NCBI GenBank assembly: GCA_947175015.1
Contig: CAMWLE010000002.1
Coordinates: forward strand, 29,129-93,128
Length of the DNA stretch: 64,000 bases
Direction of reading: 5' to 3'
From: an uncultured bacterium
Lineage (GTDB): Bacteria > Bacillota > Clostridia > Lachnospirales > Lachnospiraceae
The position numbers and the translations under genes are program-made. Positions 1 through 9,070 of the stretch are shown in pieces (positions within the stretch are counted from its first letter, which is position 1; each line of letters opens with the position of its first letter). Below the pieces are notes generated by a model. The model did no database searches. It was not told the origin of the DNA and was given only the letters and a program-made list of their open reading frames with translations.

Positions 1-332
1 CCAGGACGGAAATGGTAGCCGAGGAAGAAAAGGGCTATATGGGAATTTCCATGCGGGATGTTACCGCGCAGTATGCGAGCATGCTGGGGATTCCTCAGGG
101 AATTTCTGTGCAGGAGATAGAAGAAGGTTCGGCTGCTGAAAAGGCAGGCATGATGAAGTATGATATCATCGTGAAGTTTGACGGGCAGAAGGTATCCACA
201 GGTGAAAAATTGCAGGAGACAGTGAGATATTACAGAGCTGGCGAGACTGTGACAGTAACAGTGCAGCGCCTTGTCAATGGTGCTTATGAGACCATTGACC
301 TGGAAGTAACGTTGGGAAGCAGGGCGCAGTAA
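1..332 (+). CDS. HtrA/DegP-like serine protease, C-terminal PDZ part (5' truncated by window edge)
   Basis: The reading frame is open from the first bases, so the start lies upstream of the window. The visible ~109 residues form one PDZ domain: 'GYMGISMRD' carboxylate-binding-loop-like start, then a block reading SVQEIEEGSAAEKAGM followed by YDIIVKFDGQKV. This is the usual substrate- and peptide-binding module at the end of HtrA-type envelope proteases. The protease domain itself is not visible, so another PDZ protein is possible. A strong terminator follows 100 bases downstream. No neighbour in the window suggests a specific substrate. Confidence 0.8.
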   Translation, partial: RTEMVAEEEKGYMGISMRDVTAQYASMLGIPQGISVQEIEEGSAAEKAGMMKYDIIVKFDGQKVSTGEKLQETVRYYRAGETVTVTVQRLVNGAYETIDLEVTLGSRAQ

Positions 333-677
333 GATAGCGGTAAAAAGGCAGGCAGGAAATAATAAGGCTAGGCGCCAGAGTAAGAATAAAACCAGAATAA
401 AATAAGAATGAAGTAAGAATAAAACAACAATAAAATAACAATATCCCAGGTATGCCTGCCATGGCTGCCTGGGATATTGTTATTTCAGGTATTTTAACAT
501 ATGGGCATATCATTTTTCGGAATATAGAAAAGGTTGACATAAAGTTACGGCATAAAAAGAGTAAGGAGGAATGTTGAATTGTCCTGGTTGACTTCTATCC
601 GGCTTCATTCTATAATACTCTTGTATTACATATGCTTTTCTTCATGTTCAGGAGAAAAGCAAAGAAATGAGGAATCT
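333..677. other. Intergenic stretch between the PDZ protein and the next gene
   Basis: About 345 bases. Positions 355-433 are AT-rich with imperfect repeats of 'aagaataaaa', followed by a terminator hairpin at 434-484. A TTGACA hexamer occurs at 534-539 without a well-placed -10 box. A TTG codon at 579 with AGGAGG upstream (564-570) is in frame with the next gene but would add 33 residues that look unlike its membrane anchor. Confidence 0.5.
434..484 (+). terminator. Strong terminator hairpin
   Basis: A perfect 17-bp inverted repeat: arm AATAACAATATCCCAGG at 434-450 and its complement at 468-484, with a 17-base loop that can form a further GCC/GGC pair. T-rich sequence follows. It sits just after the PDZ gene and probably ends that transcript. 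Confidence 0.8.
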
Positions 678-1784
678 ATGAAAAAAGAAAAAAAACCAAA
701 GACACACAAATTTTTTAAATTTATCCGCAGATTTTTTCTGGTGGTGCTGTCGTTTCTGCTGATAACATTTGTAGGCGCATATGCTGCTCTGTGGCTGATC
801 TGTCATGGTCCCAGTCCTGCGGCGAGAGATTTGTTTGTGTCGACCATACTGGAAACGGGGCAGATGAAATTTCTGGCCTCCTGGTATTTCAATGAAGAGG
901 AAATACTTGCCATTACCGGCCGTAACGGCATGACTCACAATGAGGAAGAAGTGAATCCTGATATGATCGTGATTCCGACGCAGGGGGCTGCAGTGAGTCC
1001 TGACGAGGAGGAGCAGGAGCTTCCGGATGTGGAGATTGTGGAAATTTCCGGTCATTCCTTTTTTGCCAAACTGATGATCATTCGTGACCCGGCAAGAATC
1101 AGGCTTGCTACAATTTATCCTTGGTCTGATGATGCACATAGCAAGAGCGGGTTGACATTAGAGCAGTTGGTGCAGCAGGAAGATTGTATCGGCGGGGTGA
1201 ACGGCGGTGAGTATCAATCTCTAGGCAACTGGGGCGGACAGCCCAAGGGACTTGTGGTATGCAGCGGAGAAATTCAATATAATGTACCCCAGGCGGGGGA
1301 TGTTATGATCGGCTTCAATGAGGATAATGTGCTGATCATTGCGGATACGGGGCATTTATCCGCAGGGCAGGTAGAAGCGTTCGTCGCCGACAATCAAATT
1401 CGGGATGCTGTGAGTTTCAAGGATATTGATGATGGAGATGATAATCACTTTACCAAGCTTATTATCAATGGTACTGCTACGGAATTCAGCGGAAGCGGAA
1501 GCGGTGCCAACCCACGTACGGCAATCGGACAGAAGGCCGATGGGACGGTACTTCTGTTGGTAACGGATGGCCGTGGGGCCGGGGGGCATTTGGGCGCCAC
1601 AGCAAGGGATCTGATTTCCATTATGCAGGAATATGGCGCGGTGAATGCTGCAAATCTGGATGGCGGCAGTTCTTCCGCCATGTATTATGACGGTACATAT
1701 GAAATGTCCAGTGTGACACTGTATTATGCCACATCTTCCTGGTTGCTGCCCACCGCATTTGTGGTAGATAAGAAGGAGGAGTGA
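678..1784 (+). CDS. Phosphodiester glycosidase-like (NAGPA/DUF2233) membrane-anchored protein
   Basis: 368 residues from the ATG at 678, which has a GAGG site just upstream and gives a basic N-terminus followed by a membrane segment (about residues 15-38). An in-frame TTG at 579 with a better ribosome site exists, so the start is not certain. The C-terminal half has the family features 'GGVNGGEY', 'PRTAIGQKADGTVLLLVTDGR' and 'NLDGGSSSAM' that mark the phosphodiester glycosidase / exopolysaccharide-associated fold. The enzyme would act outside the cell on a sugar phosphodiester; the substrate is unknown. It is followed after 3 bases by the next gene, so the two are probably co-transcribed. Confidence 0.75.
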   Translation: MKKEKKPKTHKFFKFIRRFFLVVLSFLLITFVGAYAALWLICHGPSPAARDLFVSTILETGQMKFLASWYFNEEEILAITGRNGMTHNEEEVNPDMIVIPTQGAAVSPDEEEQELPDVEIVEISGHSFFAKLMIIRDPARIRLATIYPWSDDAHSKSGLTLEQLVQQEDCIGGVNGGEYQSLGNWGGQPKGLVVCSGEIQYNVPQAGDVMIGFNEDNVLIIADTGHLSAGQVEAFVADNQIRDAVSFKDIDDGDDNHFTKLIINGTATEFSGSGSGANPRTAIGQKADGTVLLLVTDGRGAGGHLGATARDLISIMQEYGAVNAANLDGGSSSAMYYDGTYEMSSVTLYYATSSWLLPTAFVVDKKEE

Positions 1785-1787
1785 CAA

Positions 1788-2912
1788 ATGGCTGCTTATA
1801 AAAAGAGGAAATTTCCTGTATTTTTGTTGGGATATTTTATATTTTTAGTGGTACTGACTGGTTTTTGGGCCTATGTGCTGAGATATGTGAGGGATAGTCT
1901 GGTCACTTATGAGGCTTCTCAGCCGGAACGGATCATGGAGAACTTTGTCAGGGAATTGGAAGAGGGAAAGGTAGAGGATCTGATTATCTTCCCTGTTGCG
2001 CAGAACAGATTTGAGGATATGGATATTGTGCAAAATCGTTATATGTCATATCTTGCCGGGCAGAATATCAGCTATGAAAAGGCGCCCGGAAGCTATGATG
2101 TGCAGAAACCGGTTTATAATATCTATGCCGGTGACCGGAAAGTGGCTTCTGTGGCTTTGAGGGAGGTATCCTCGGAGCCGTTGATGTTTATTCTTGCTGT
2201 GCAGGAATGGGAGATTGTTTCTGTGGAGCCTGTACTTGATACAGGGGAAAAGAATTTGCTGATACATGTTCCTGATAGCTGTACCGTTCAAATAAACGGA
2301 ATTACAGCGGATGAACGGGAATTAACAGGAAACAAATGGGATATGGAAGAGTTTGAATATGCGGCGGAATATGTGTCGGTGCCTTATCTTGTAGAGTATG
2401 AGATTTCCAATCTGTTTGAAGCGCCGGAGGTGGTGATCAGGGACAGCTATGGACAGGAGATGGAATATACGGAAGAAGAGGGTATCATAGAAGCGGTTGC
2501 TTTTCCCAGCGGACAGATAGAGCAGGCGTTGGCAGATTATGTATTGAAAAATGCGAAAAATTACTCGGATTTTTTCTCGGGTGACCTTGCCGGCGGTAGA
2601 AACAGTGTGGAACCCCTCAGGTATATGTTCCCAAAAGATTCCTATTTCCTGGAGCAGGCCGATCATTACCGCAGATATGATCTATGGATGTACAGTCAGC
2701 ACCAGGCGCCTACTTTTGCCAATGAGAGTGTGACCAATTATGTGAGATATTCAGAAGACTTTTTCTCATGTGATGTGTATTTTGAGAAGACAATGGTACT
2801 TACTAAGACAGGCGAAGTACGGACGGTTGTCACAAATGACAAATACTATTATGTCAATATAGACGGCAAGTGGGTGGTTGTGGATATGAGAACGATACTT
2901 GGAGATGAGTGA
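1788..2912 (+). CDS. Membrane-anchored extracytoplasmic protein of unknown function
   Basis: 374 residues. Residues about 8-29 form one hydrophobic segment after a KKRK start, and the remainder is soluble and acidic, so the protein probably faces outward. I recognise no enzyme motif. The 170-240 region (LLIHVPDSCTVQINGITAD) resembles small beta-sandwich repeats in clostridial envelope proteins. The C-terminal part (residues ~250-370) contains 'DYVLKNAKNYSDFF' and 'YYYVNIDGKWVVVDM', similar in style to NTF2/Cys-less TcaA-like extracellular domains, but this is a weak impression. Its ATG lies 3 bases after the stop of the glycosidase-like gene, which implies a shared transcript and perhaps a shared envelope role. 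Confidence 0.6.
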   Translation: MAAYKKRKFPVFLLGYFIFLVVLTGFWAYVLRYVRDSLVTYEASQPERIMENFVRELEEGKVEDLIIFPVAQNRFEDMDIVQNRYMSYLAGQNISYEKAPGSYDVQKPVYNIYAGDRKVASVALREVSSEPLMFILAVQEWEIVSVEPVLDTGEKNLLIHVPDSCTVQINGITADERELTGNKWDMEEFEYAAEYVSVPYLVEYEISNLFEAPEVVIRDSYGQEMEYTEEEGIIEAVAFPSGQIEQALADYVLKNAKNYSDFFSGDLAGGRNSVEPLRYMFPKDSYFLEQADHYRRYDLWMYSQHQAPTFANESVTNYVRYSEDFFSCDVYFEKTMVLTKTGEVRTVVTNDKYYYVNIDGKWVVVDMRTILGDE

Positions 2913-3012
2913 GAATACGGTAGGGGGGCCTGATATTCTGATATTGCCTTTTGTGGCGGGGGGACAATGAGGGAACTTGGATTTGGCAAGAATCAGGCAG
3001 GAGGCGATTAAA

Positions 3013-5712
3013 ATGCAGGATATATATATGTTTCGTGGGAATTACATCGTATATCAGGGTAAGCATATTGCACTGGATAGCAGTTCGCTTCTTTTGGACG
3101 GCAGTTTGGACGATGATACAACCAAAATGTATACATATGTATATCATGATCTAAAGACAGTGTTGGATGTGGTCAACAGGCAGGAAAAGGATGGGAAACA
3201 GATTACGGTGTATATTGCACCTTACGTCTATTGGATTGATGACCCGGATGCTGAGGACACGGTATGTCCGGAGGAAGGGTATGGGGAACCATATGGTATG
3301 GTGGTGGATTGTGATTCTCTTAAACTGACAGGTCTGACGGATACACCATCTGAGGTGGTGCTGGCTGGAAACAGAGGACAATCCCATGGCGCGATGGGGA
3401 ATTATACCATGTTCTATTTTCGCGTGAGGCACCTGGAATTGGCGAATCTGACCCTGGGGAATTATTGCAGTGTGGATTTGGAGTATCCTTCCTTGCCAAC
3501 ATTGAGTCATAGGAAGCGGACGGGAGTGTTCACGCAGGCGCAGTTGGCGAAACAATCAGGGGACAAGTTTTTGGCCCGAAATTGCCGTTTTGTCAGCAGA
3601 TTGAATTTATGCCCTGTCTGTGGAGGTGAGAGGTGCCTATATGATCATTGTCATTTTGAATGTACGGATGATGCTTTAAATGGCAGGGCGGTGTATGTGG
3701 GATGCGATTTTGCGTTTTATGGGAGCAGACCATTGTATGACACCAGGGATTCAGGTGCGGTTTTCCTCGGATGCCGGTTTCAGGGCAGAACCCAAGGGGA
3801 CGGGATGGAACGAAAACAATATTTTACCAAGGAAAGCGGTCCGGTGACAGTGGTGGATTGCGAATATTGGTGCGAAGCGAACGAGATGCGGGAGCCGGAG
3901 TCTCGGATTGCGTGGACAAAATATCCCCGTCCCGGATTAAAATGTTATCAATATGAGATGTGGTTTGATGAAAGTTCTGTTAATCGTTGGCAGTCCGGCT
4001 TGCTTGTAAAGGCGCATAATTCCTCGCGCAAATTGATTTCTATCGGTGGGGAGGGTGCACCGGAAACGGTTTCCATGAAAGGGAAGGAATTGCTGTATGG
4101 ATATCGTCTGGAGACGGAAGAGGGCATTGTCTATAATACATTTAATTTGTTAAGAGGCATGGATGGGTGGGACCCTATGGAAATGAAGGCATATGCTGTG
4201 GAGGCGGGAAAAGACAGGATACCTACGCTGCTCAGGGTGGAGGTTGTCGGAAGGGTATCGGAACAGGCTGTTGGGGAGGCGGGAAGGGTTAGTATCATAG
4301 GAAAAGAAGGAGTCGTATTACGGGCAAGGGCCTTTTATTATTATGGGAAAGAGGCAGAGCATGTACAGATTTCCTACCAGGTCAGTGAACAGGATAAGGC
4401 GTATATAAAATTGACGGAATATGGTGATGGAAGTTGTCTGGCAGAAGGGGATAATGATGATGAGATAGAGCGAAAGGTGTTGGTTCTGGCTGCCACACCG
4501 GAGGGGTTGGAAGGGGCAGTGGAATTGACAGTGTATCCGCAGCTTATGGAGGCACCGGATTTTTTAGAGGCGCCGGAGATGATACAGGAAGAAAAGGGAA
4601 GCTGTTGTATCCGTTACAGGCTCGCTTTGGAGGGGTATAAAGACAGGTCTGTTATTTCCTGGTATCGCTGTGAAGATGCGGAGGGAAGAAATCCTGTGTT
4701 AACTGCGGTGACCAGAGAGAATGAACCATTGCAGACATATCCCTTGACAGACGGAGATGTGGGATATCATCTGATGGCGAAAATGGTTCCATGCCATATG
4801 CGCAGCAGGCAAGGGGAGGCGGTGGTGTTGGTTTCCGGAAGGCCGGTCTTCGAGGAAGATATTTTGGAAAAGCAGTGGGAGACAGAAGATGGTATCCAAA
4901 AGATTATGATATCTACGGATTTTCGCAATATGCCTGCAATATCACAGGAGAAGGTGCGCCCTGGTTTTTGGACGGTGGATTGTCGGCGGCCTGGGGATAC
5001 GTTGAATTTCGCAAAGTGGGCAGAGGTAGATAGTAGAGAGTATGGCGGTGAGCATGACAGAGAGCAGGCCGTAGAGTGTAGCGGGAAGTATGGCAGAGAG
5101 TGTAGCAGGGAGCATGCCAGAGAGCCATGGAAGTATGGACAGACAGGGAATGGAAGTGTAGGTGTCGGATTATATCAGAATGTGCAGGGGGCCAGGTTAT
5201 TATATACACCGGTGGAAGGCGTATATGGAGATATGAGGCTGCGGCTTCTGGCAGACCCGGCCAAGACAGCCGGACAGGGATTTGGCAGTGCCGGTCAGTA
5301 TATGGATATTTGTATTAAGTTTGATACATTATCACTAACTGGGTATGGAGTGCGGATAGTCCGAACAAAAGAAGCATCTGATGGTGTCCGGTTTGTCCCG
5401 GTACAGTATGACCATGGAGAGGTGCGGCTGCTGAAGGAAGGAGTCATGACCTCCTGTTATTGTACGGGATGCGAAATTGTGTTATCAGCCAGGGGTGGTC
5501 GTTTGATGATTCATGGGGAGTCAAAGATGGTGGACGCCATGGAAAGAAAATGTCGATATGAGGCTGTGGCGGATATGATGGTGGAGATAGAAGAAAATTC
5601 TTACGGCGGAATTGCCATATGGCATACCGGTACGCCTGGCACCGGTGGCTGGCAGAATACGACCATGCTGCATTTCCTGGAAGTAAGTGTGAAGGAAAGG
5701 ATGGCAGAATAA
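3013..5712 (+). CDS. Pectinesterase-type right-handed beta-helix protein, cytoplasmic
   Basis: 899 residues from the ATG at 3013, chosen because AGGAGG lies at 2998-3003; an in-frame TTG at 2977 would add 12 residues. No signal peptide is visible. Residues ~35-270 look like a pectin-methylesterase-type beta-helix: 'TVYIAPYVYWIDDP', 'LTGLTDTPSEVVLAGNRG', then short rungs with cysteine-rich strands ('CPVCGGERCLYDHCHFECTDDALNGRAVYVGCDF'). The C-terminal ~200 residues resemble a concanavalin-like sandwich ending in 'GGIAIWHTGTPGTGGWQNT'. A low-complexity insert rich in Glu, Arg, Gly and Cys is encoded at about 5029-5130. Function is inferred from fold-like features only; acting on pectin would fit the RG locus 20 kb away. 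Confidence 0.55.
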   Translation: MQDIYMFRGNYIVYQGKHIALDSSSLLLDGSLDDDTTKMYTYVYHDLKTVLDVVNRQEKDGKQITVYIAPYVYWIDDPDAEDTVCPEEGYGEPYGMVVDCDSLKLTGLTDTPSEVVLAGNRGQSHGAMGNYTMFYFRVRHLELANLTLGNYCSVDLEYPSLPTLSHRKRTGVFTQAQLAKQSGDKFLARNCRFVSRLNLCPVCGGERCLYDHCHFECTDDALNGRAVYVGCDFAFYGSRPLYDTRDSGAVFLGCRFQGRTQGDGMERKQYFTKESGPVTVVDCEYWCEANEMREPESRIAWTKYPRPGLKCYQYEMWFDESSVNRWQSGLLVKAHNSSRKLISIGGEGAPETVSMKGKELLYGYRLETEEGIVYNTFNLLRGMDGWDPMEMKAYAVEAGKDRIPTLLRVEVVGRVSEQAVGEAGRVSIIGKEGVVLRARAFYYYGKEAEHVQISYQVSEQDKAYIKLTEYGDGSCLAEGDNDDEIERKVLVLAATPEGLEGAVELTVYPQLMEAPDFLEAPEMIQEEKGSCCIRYRLALEGYKDRSVISWYRCEDAEGRNPVLTAVTRENEPLQTYPLTDGDVGYHLMAKMVPCHMRSRQGEAVVLVSGRPVFEEDILEKQWETEDGIQKIMISTDFRNMPAISQEKVRPGFWTVDCRRPGDTLNFAKWAEVDSREYGGEHDREQAVECSGKYGRECSREHAREPWKYGQTGNGSVGVGLYQNVQGARLLYTPVEGVYGDMRLRLLADPAKTAGQGFGSAGQYMDICIKFDTLSLTGYGVRIVRTKEASDGVRFVPVQYDHGEVRLLKEGVMTSCYCTGCEIVLSARGGRLMIHGESKMVDAMERKCRYEAVADMMVEIEENSYGGIAIWHTGTPGTGGWQNTTMLHFLEVSVKERMAE

Positions 5713-5991
5713 AACATTTGAAAACAGGATGTTGGTAAATTGGAAAGGAATATAGCTATAAAAAATAAAATCTTCTTGTCGCATATTGTATTTTGAACAT
5801 GCAATGTCGCATACTATGGTTATTGACGATTTTATTGTGTATGCCGCAATGTGCGGACGGAAGTTGCGATTCACAGATTGGCATTGAATAAAGAAGTACT
5901 GTATAAAGTAAGTATGTATTCAGGAAAGGATGCCAAAAGATGAGCTGTTATGGATATTGCAGATGTGAATTGCGGCCGGATTGGAGGAAAC

Positions 5992-6768
5992 ATGGAAGAA
6001 TTTATTATTTTATCAATTCCTTTTCTGGGTACCACCCTTGGAGCGGCTATGGTGTTCTTTATGAAAGCGAAAATGAATCCGCAGTTGGAAAAGTTATTGC
6101 TTGGTTTTGCCGCCGGTGTTATGATTGCCGCATCTGTGTGGTCGCTTTTGATTCCTGCCATTGAGTTGGTGGAGAAGAAGGGGGGAAAGGCCTGGTTTCC
6201 GGCAGCGACGGGATTTTTGCTGGGTGTAGGCTTTTTGCTGCTGCTTGACAGCCTGGTACCGCATCTTCATATAGATGATGAGAGACCGGAAGGTGTGAAA
6301 TCTAATTTGCAGAAAACTACCATGCTGGCATTGGCGGTAGCACTTCACAATCTGCCGGAGGGTATGGCGGTGGGGGTAGCTTTTGCAGGGGCGATGACAG
6401 ATGGAACCGGTATGACCCTTGCAGCAGCGCTGGCGCTGGCCATAGGCATTGCCATTCAGAATTTTCCGGAGGGAGCTATTATTTCCATGCCCCTTAGAAA
6501 TGTGGGGGCTTCCCGGCCGAAGGCGTTCTGGTTTGGTGTGTTATCCGGCGTGGTGGAGCCAATAGGGGCAGTGGTGACTATTCTGCTGGCAGAACAGATT
6601 GTGCCGATACTGCCTTACTTTCTGGCTTTTGCGGCAGGGGCTATGATCTATGTAGTGACAGAAGAATTGATTCCTGAAGCCCAGGCAGGTGAACATACTA
6701 ATATTGGTACTATTGGTGTGGCTGTGGGCTTCGCTATGATGATGATATTGGATGTGGCGCTGGGATAA
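5992..6768 (+). CDS. ZIP family divalent metal transporter
   Basis: 258 residues from the ATG at 5992 preceded by GGAGG; an upstream in-frame codon at 5950 would add 14 non-hydrophobic residues and lacks a site. About eight membrane segments are visible. The two metal-site helices of the family are clear: 'HNLPEGMAVG' and 'QNFPEGAIISMPL'. The product is expected to import zinc or a related divalent cation across the cytoplasmic membrane (ZupT/GufA-like). It stands alone; the following gene is an unrelated phosphatase. Confidence 0.9.
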   Translation: MEEFIILSIPFLGTTLGAAMVFFMKAKMNPQLEKLLLGFAAGVMIAASVWSLLIPAIELVEKKGGKAWFPAATGFLLGVGFLLLLDSLVPHLHIDDERPEGVKSNLQKTTMLALAVALHNLPEGMAVGVAFAGAMTDGTGMTLAAALALAIGIAIQNFPEGAIISMPLRNVGASRPKAFWFGVLSGVVEPIGAVVTILLAEQIVPILPYFLAFAAGAMIYVVTEELIPEAQAGEHTNIGTIGVAVGFAMMMILDVALG

Positions 6769-6820
6769 GTGTGAAGGATGGGAAAAATTGCTGTAAACGG
6801 CAATGGAATAGGAGAAAAAT

Positions 6821-7549
6821 ATGCGGATATTGGTGATACGACATGGGGACCCGGATTATGAGAAGGATTCCCTGACAGAGAAGGGCTGGCGAGAGGCAGA
6901 ATTGCTGGCAGAACGGATTTCAAAACTTGATGTGGCAAAATTTTATTGTTCCCCTCTTGGCAGAGCAAGGGACACGGCAGCGGTTACCTTAGAGAAAATG
7001 GATAGAACAGCGGTTACCTGTGACTGGCTGAGAGAATTTCCGCCGTTGATTAACCGGCCTGATAATACGAAAATGAAAAAAATTTCCTGGGACTGGCTGC
7101 CGGAGGACTGGACGGCAGAAGCGGCATATTTTCGGCGGGATCAGTGGTATGAAACGGAAATTATGCGGGATGGAAAGGTGGGCGAGACCTATCAGAAAAT
7201 TATTCATAGTTTTGATACATTGCTGGCAGAACATGGGTATGTAAGAGAAGGGGAGTATTACAGAGTGGAACGGCCAAATCGAGATACCATTGTGTTCTTC
7301 TGCCATTTTGGTCTGGAATGTGTGCTTTTAAGCCATCTTATGAATGTGTCTCCTATGATACTCTGGCATCACACTTGCGCTGCGCCCACGTCTGTGACTA
7401 CGGTTGTCACGGAAGAGCGCAGAAAGGGCAAGGCAGTGTTCCGAGTAAGTGCCTTCGGCGATATTTCTCATTTGTATGCGGCAGGTGAGGCACCGGCCTT
7501 TTCAGCACGATTCTGTGAAACGTATGACAGTGATGAAAGACATGATTGA
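6821..7549 (+). CDS. Histidine phosphatase (phosphoglycerate mutase-like) family protein
   Basis: 242 residues with GGAG before the ATG. The catalytic 'RHG' lies at the very start (LVIRHGDPDYEKDSLTEKG), followed by 'CSPLGRARDTA' with the second arginine, and late 'FCHFGLECVLLSHL', which supplies the second histidine. The protein is a phosphohydrolase of the branch-1/2 histidine phosphatase superfamily. The substrate cannot be read from sequence. It has an insert around residues 75-125 relative to minimal family members. Confidence 0.85.
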   Translation: MRILVIRHGDPDYEKDSLTEKGWREAELLAERISKLDVAKFYCSPLGRARDTAAVTLEKMDRTAVTCDWLREFPPLINRPDNTKMKKISWDWLPEDWTAEAAYFRRDQWYETEIMRDGKVGETYQKIIHSFDTLLAEHGYVREGEYYRVERPNRDTIVFFCHFGLECVLLSHLMNVSPMILWHHTCAAPTSVTTVVTEERRKGKAVFRVSAFGDISHLYAAGEAPAFSARFCETYDSDERHD

Positions 7550-7603
7550 TTTAGGTAGAATGAGTTGTACTGCAATATTTGAAGCGTAAAAAAATTACCG
7601 CTT

Positions 7604-7629
7604 CTATCCGGCGTGGGATTGCCGGATAG
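7604..7629 (+). terminator. Hairpin after the histidine phosphatase
   Basis: A perfect 9-bp stem, CTATCCGGC at 7604-7612 and GCCGGATAG at 7621-7629, with an 8-base loop. T-rich sequence (gggttttcg) follows within 6 bases. It lies between convergent genes and may serve both strands, though the T-run is weak. Confidence 0.55.
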
Positions 7630-7664
7630 GGCGGGTTTTCGTCGATTCCATTCCGTTTTATTAT

Positions 7665-7973
7665 TCATGTACCTATCCAGCAAATTGCAATGATAATAGA
7701 TTCAACAATGAGACGAATCATATGATGATGAATATGAATATTATTTTGCTTTATCCCATTGATAAGTGTACCAACGGAAATAAGTATCATACTGATAATC
7801 AAAATGATAATTAAATTTTTGCACCAAATCATGTTTAACAATGCGTATGCCAGAATGAACAACCCTCCAATTGCTATGAGTGCGGAGGATATATTTTTTG
7901 ACTTGTTTTTTATTACTGCAAACAGCATTAATACCGCATAGAGTATTGCGATAACAGTTCCGCAAATTTTCAT
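7665..7973 (-). CDS. Small integral membrane protein
   Basis: 102 residues with about four hydrophobic segments (VIAILYAVLMLFAV, ISSALIAIGGLFILAYALL, LIIILIISMILISVGTLI, LIVESIIIAICWIGT) and little soluble sequence. No family recognised. Its start is separated by one base from the stop of the upstream XRE-type regulator, so it is the last gene of a three-gene unit with that regulator and a DUF2975 protein. Confidence 0.6.
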   Translation of the reverse strand: MKICGTVIAILYAVLMLFAVIKNKSKNISSALIAIGGLFILAYALLNMIWCKNLIIILIISMILISVGTLINGIKQNNIHIHHHMIRLIVESIIIAICWIGT

Positions 7974-7974
7974 G

Positions 7975-8190
7975 TTAATCTCCCTTTATTCTTTTATATT
8001 CCAAAATATCTCCTGGCTGACAATCAAGGACATCACATATTGCTTCTAAAGTTGAAAAGCGGATTGCACTAATTTTTCCTGTCTTCATTTTGGATAAATT
8101 CACATTGGCAACACCCACTTTTTCTGATAATTCTTTTAAAGACATTTTTCGATCTGCCATTACTCTATCTAATCTCATAATAATTGGCAC
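7975..8190 (-). CDS. Small XRE-family helix-turn-helix regulator (YozG-like)
   Basis: 71 residues that are almost entirely one helix-turn-helix domain: 'RLDRVMADRKMSLKELSEKVGVANVNLSKMKTGKISAIRFSTLEAICDVLDCQPGDILEY'. Proteins of this size and sequence type are repeatedly found next to DUF2975 membrane proteins in Firmicutes, and that pairing is seen here (9 bases from the upstream gene). It probably represses its own operon; no operator was identified. Confidence 0.85.
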   Translation of the reverse strand: MPIIMRLDRVMADRKMSLKELSEKVGVANVNLSKMKTGKISAIRFSTLEAICDVLDCQPGDILEYKRIKGD

Positions 8191-8199
8191 GTCATCACC

Positions 8200-8748
8200 T
8201 CATAAAGTTTCATCTGATTCTTGTTGTAAATCGCAACCATAGCTAAATATGTAGGAAATGCAATAAATTACCATACCAATTATCAGTCCGACAACATTAA
8301 CTCTCCAAGTCAATTCTCCAATGGTGTAATAATCTACCAATGCGTCAGAATAACTTCCCACAATACTTAAAATAATAGTTATGATTGCAAGTTTTTTAAT
8401 TCGTATGGTATTTTGATGTAAAAATGGTGTGTAACCTTTTTGGATATCATGAAAAATCGCATGAAGATAAAATACAATGAATGATATCAGTACTGTATCT
8501 ATCAGCATAAAAACAAACATGAACAGAAGTGACTTCGGAGCAATACTTATAGTAGTTCCATTGTTTGCCGTGACATGAAATGCAGCAAGAAAAGATGATC
8601 TCATATTTTCACCCGAAAACATCAAAATACAAATCGCAGACAATGCTAACATGATTACAATACTTGATACAATCATTCCCAGCTTGAGAATAACAGTTAG
8701 TTTTTTACTTACATTAACAATTTTTTCTTGATTTGATATCATTTTCAT
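8200..8748 (-). CDS. DUF2975 family membrane protein
   Basis: 182 residues with four membrane segments (about residues 18-40, 67-90, 113-131 and 145-165). It matches the DUF2975 pattern in topology and in its partner, a small XRE regulator directly downstream. TAGGAGG precedes the start. The biochemical role of the family is not known to me; the gene pair resembles a membrane protein whose expression is set by its own small repressor. Confidence 0.75.
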   Translation of the reverse strand: MKMISNQEKIVNVSKKLTVILKLGMIVSSIVIMLALSAICILMFSGENMRSSFLAAFHVTANNGTTISIAPKSLLFMFVFMLIDTVLISFIVFYLHAIFHDIQKGYTPFLHQNTIRIKKLAIITIILSIVGSYSDALVDYYTIGELTWRVNVVGLIIGMVIYCISYIFSYGCDLQQESDETL

Positions 8749-9070
8749 TTTGCACCTCCTATATAACGATTATAGGACATAAATTTATGATAGTCAATAA
8801 TTTTTATATGATTATCGTTAATTATTGGAAAAATATTTTATAACTTATGTTTTTTTGACATATAGGAGTATTTTGTGGTATAACTGTATCAGGAGGATTT
8901 TATCAGTTGGAAAACTTATATAATTGAAAAAATCTGAATACTATGTTATCATAGTGGTAGGTGTGAAGGATAGAACTGTTGCTGAGGCAGATTTTATCTC
9001 ACCTATGGTTACAGTATGGGAGGATGCCCTTGGATGATATGTGCGTGGGGGCGCACAGATGGGAGTTAGT
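8749..9070. other. Divergent intergenic region between DUF2975 module and mecA
   Basis: About 320 AT-rich bases holding promoters for both directions. One plus-strand promoter is clear (8855-8884). A second -10-like cluster (tatgttatcatagtggtagg) lies at about 8941-8960. No gene longer than a few codons was found. Confidence 0.5.
8855..8884 (+). promoter_or_regulatory. Sigma-A type promoter, probably for mecA
   Basis: TTGACA at 8855-8860 and TATAAC at 8879-8884 with an 18-base spacer, in an AT-rich context. The next plus-strand gene is mecA, about 185 bases downstream, which leaves a long untranslated leader. Confidence 0.6.

Noticed and set aside
579..677. TTG start with AGGAGG giving a 33-residue N-terminal extension of the phosphodiester-glycosidase-like protein
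   Set aside because: The ATG at 678 has its own GAGG site and gives a typical basic-then-hydrophobic anchor; the extension would place odd hydrophobic and cysteine residues ahead of it. It remains a possible alternative.
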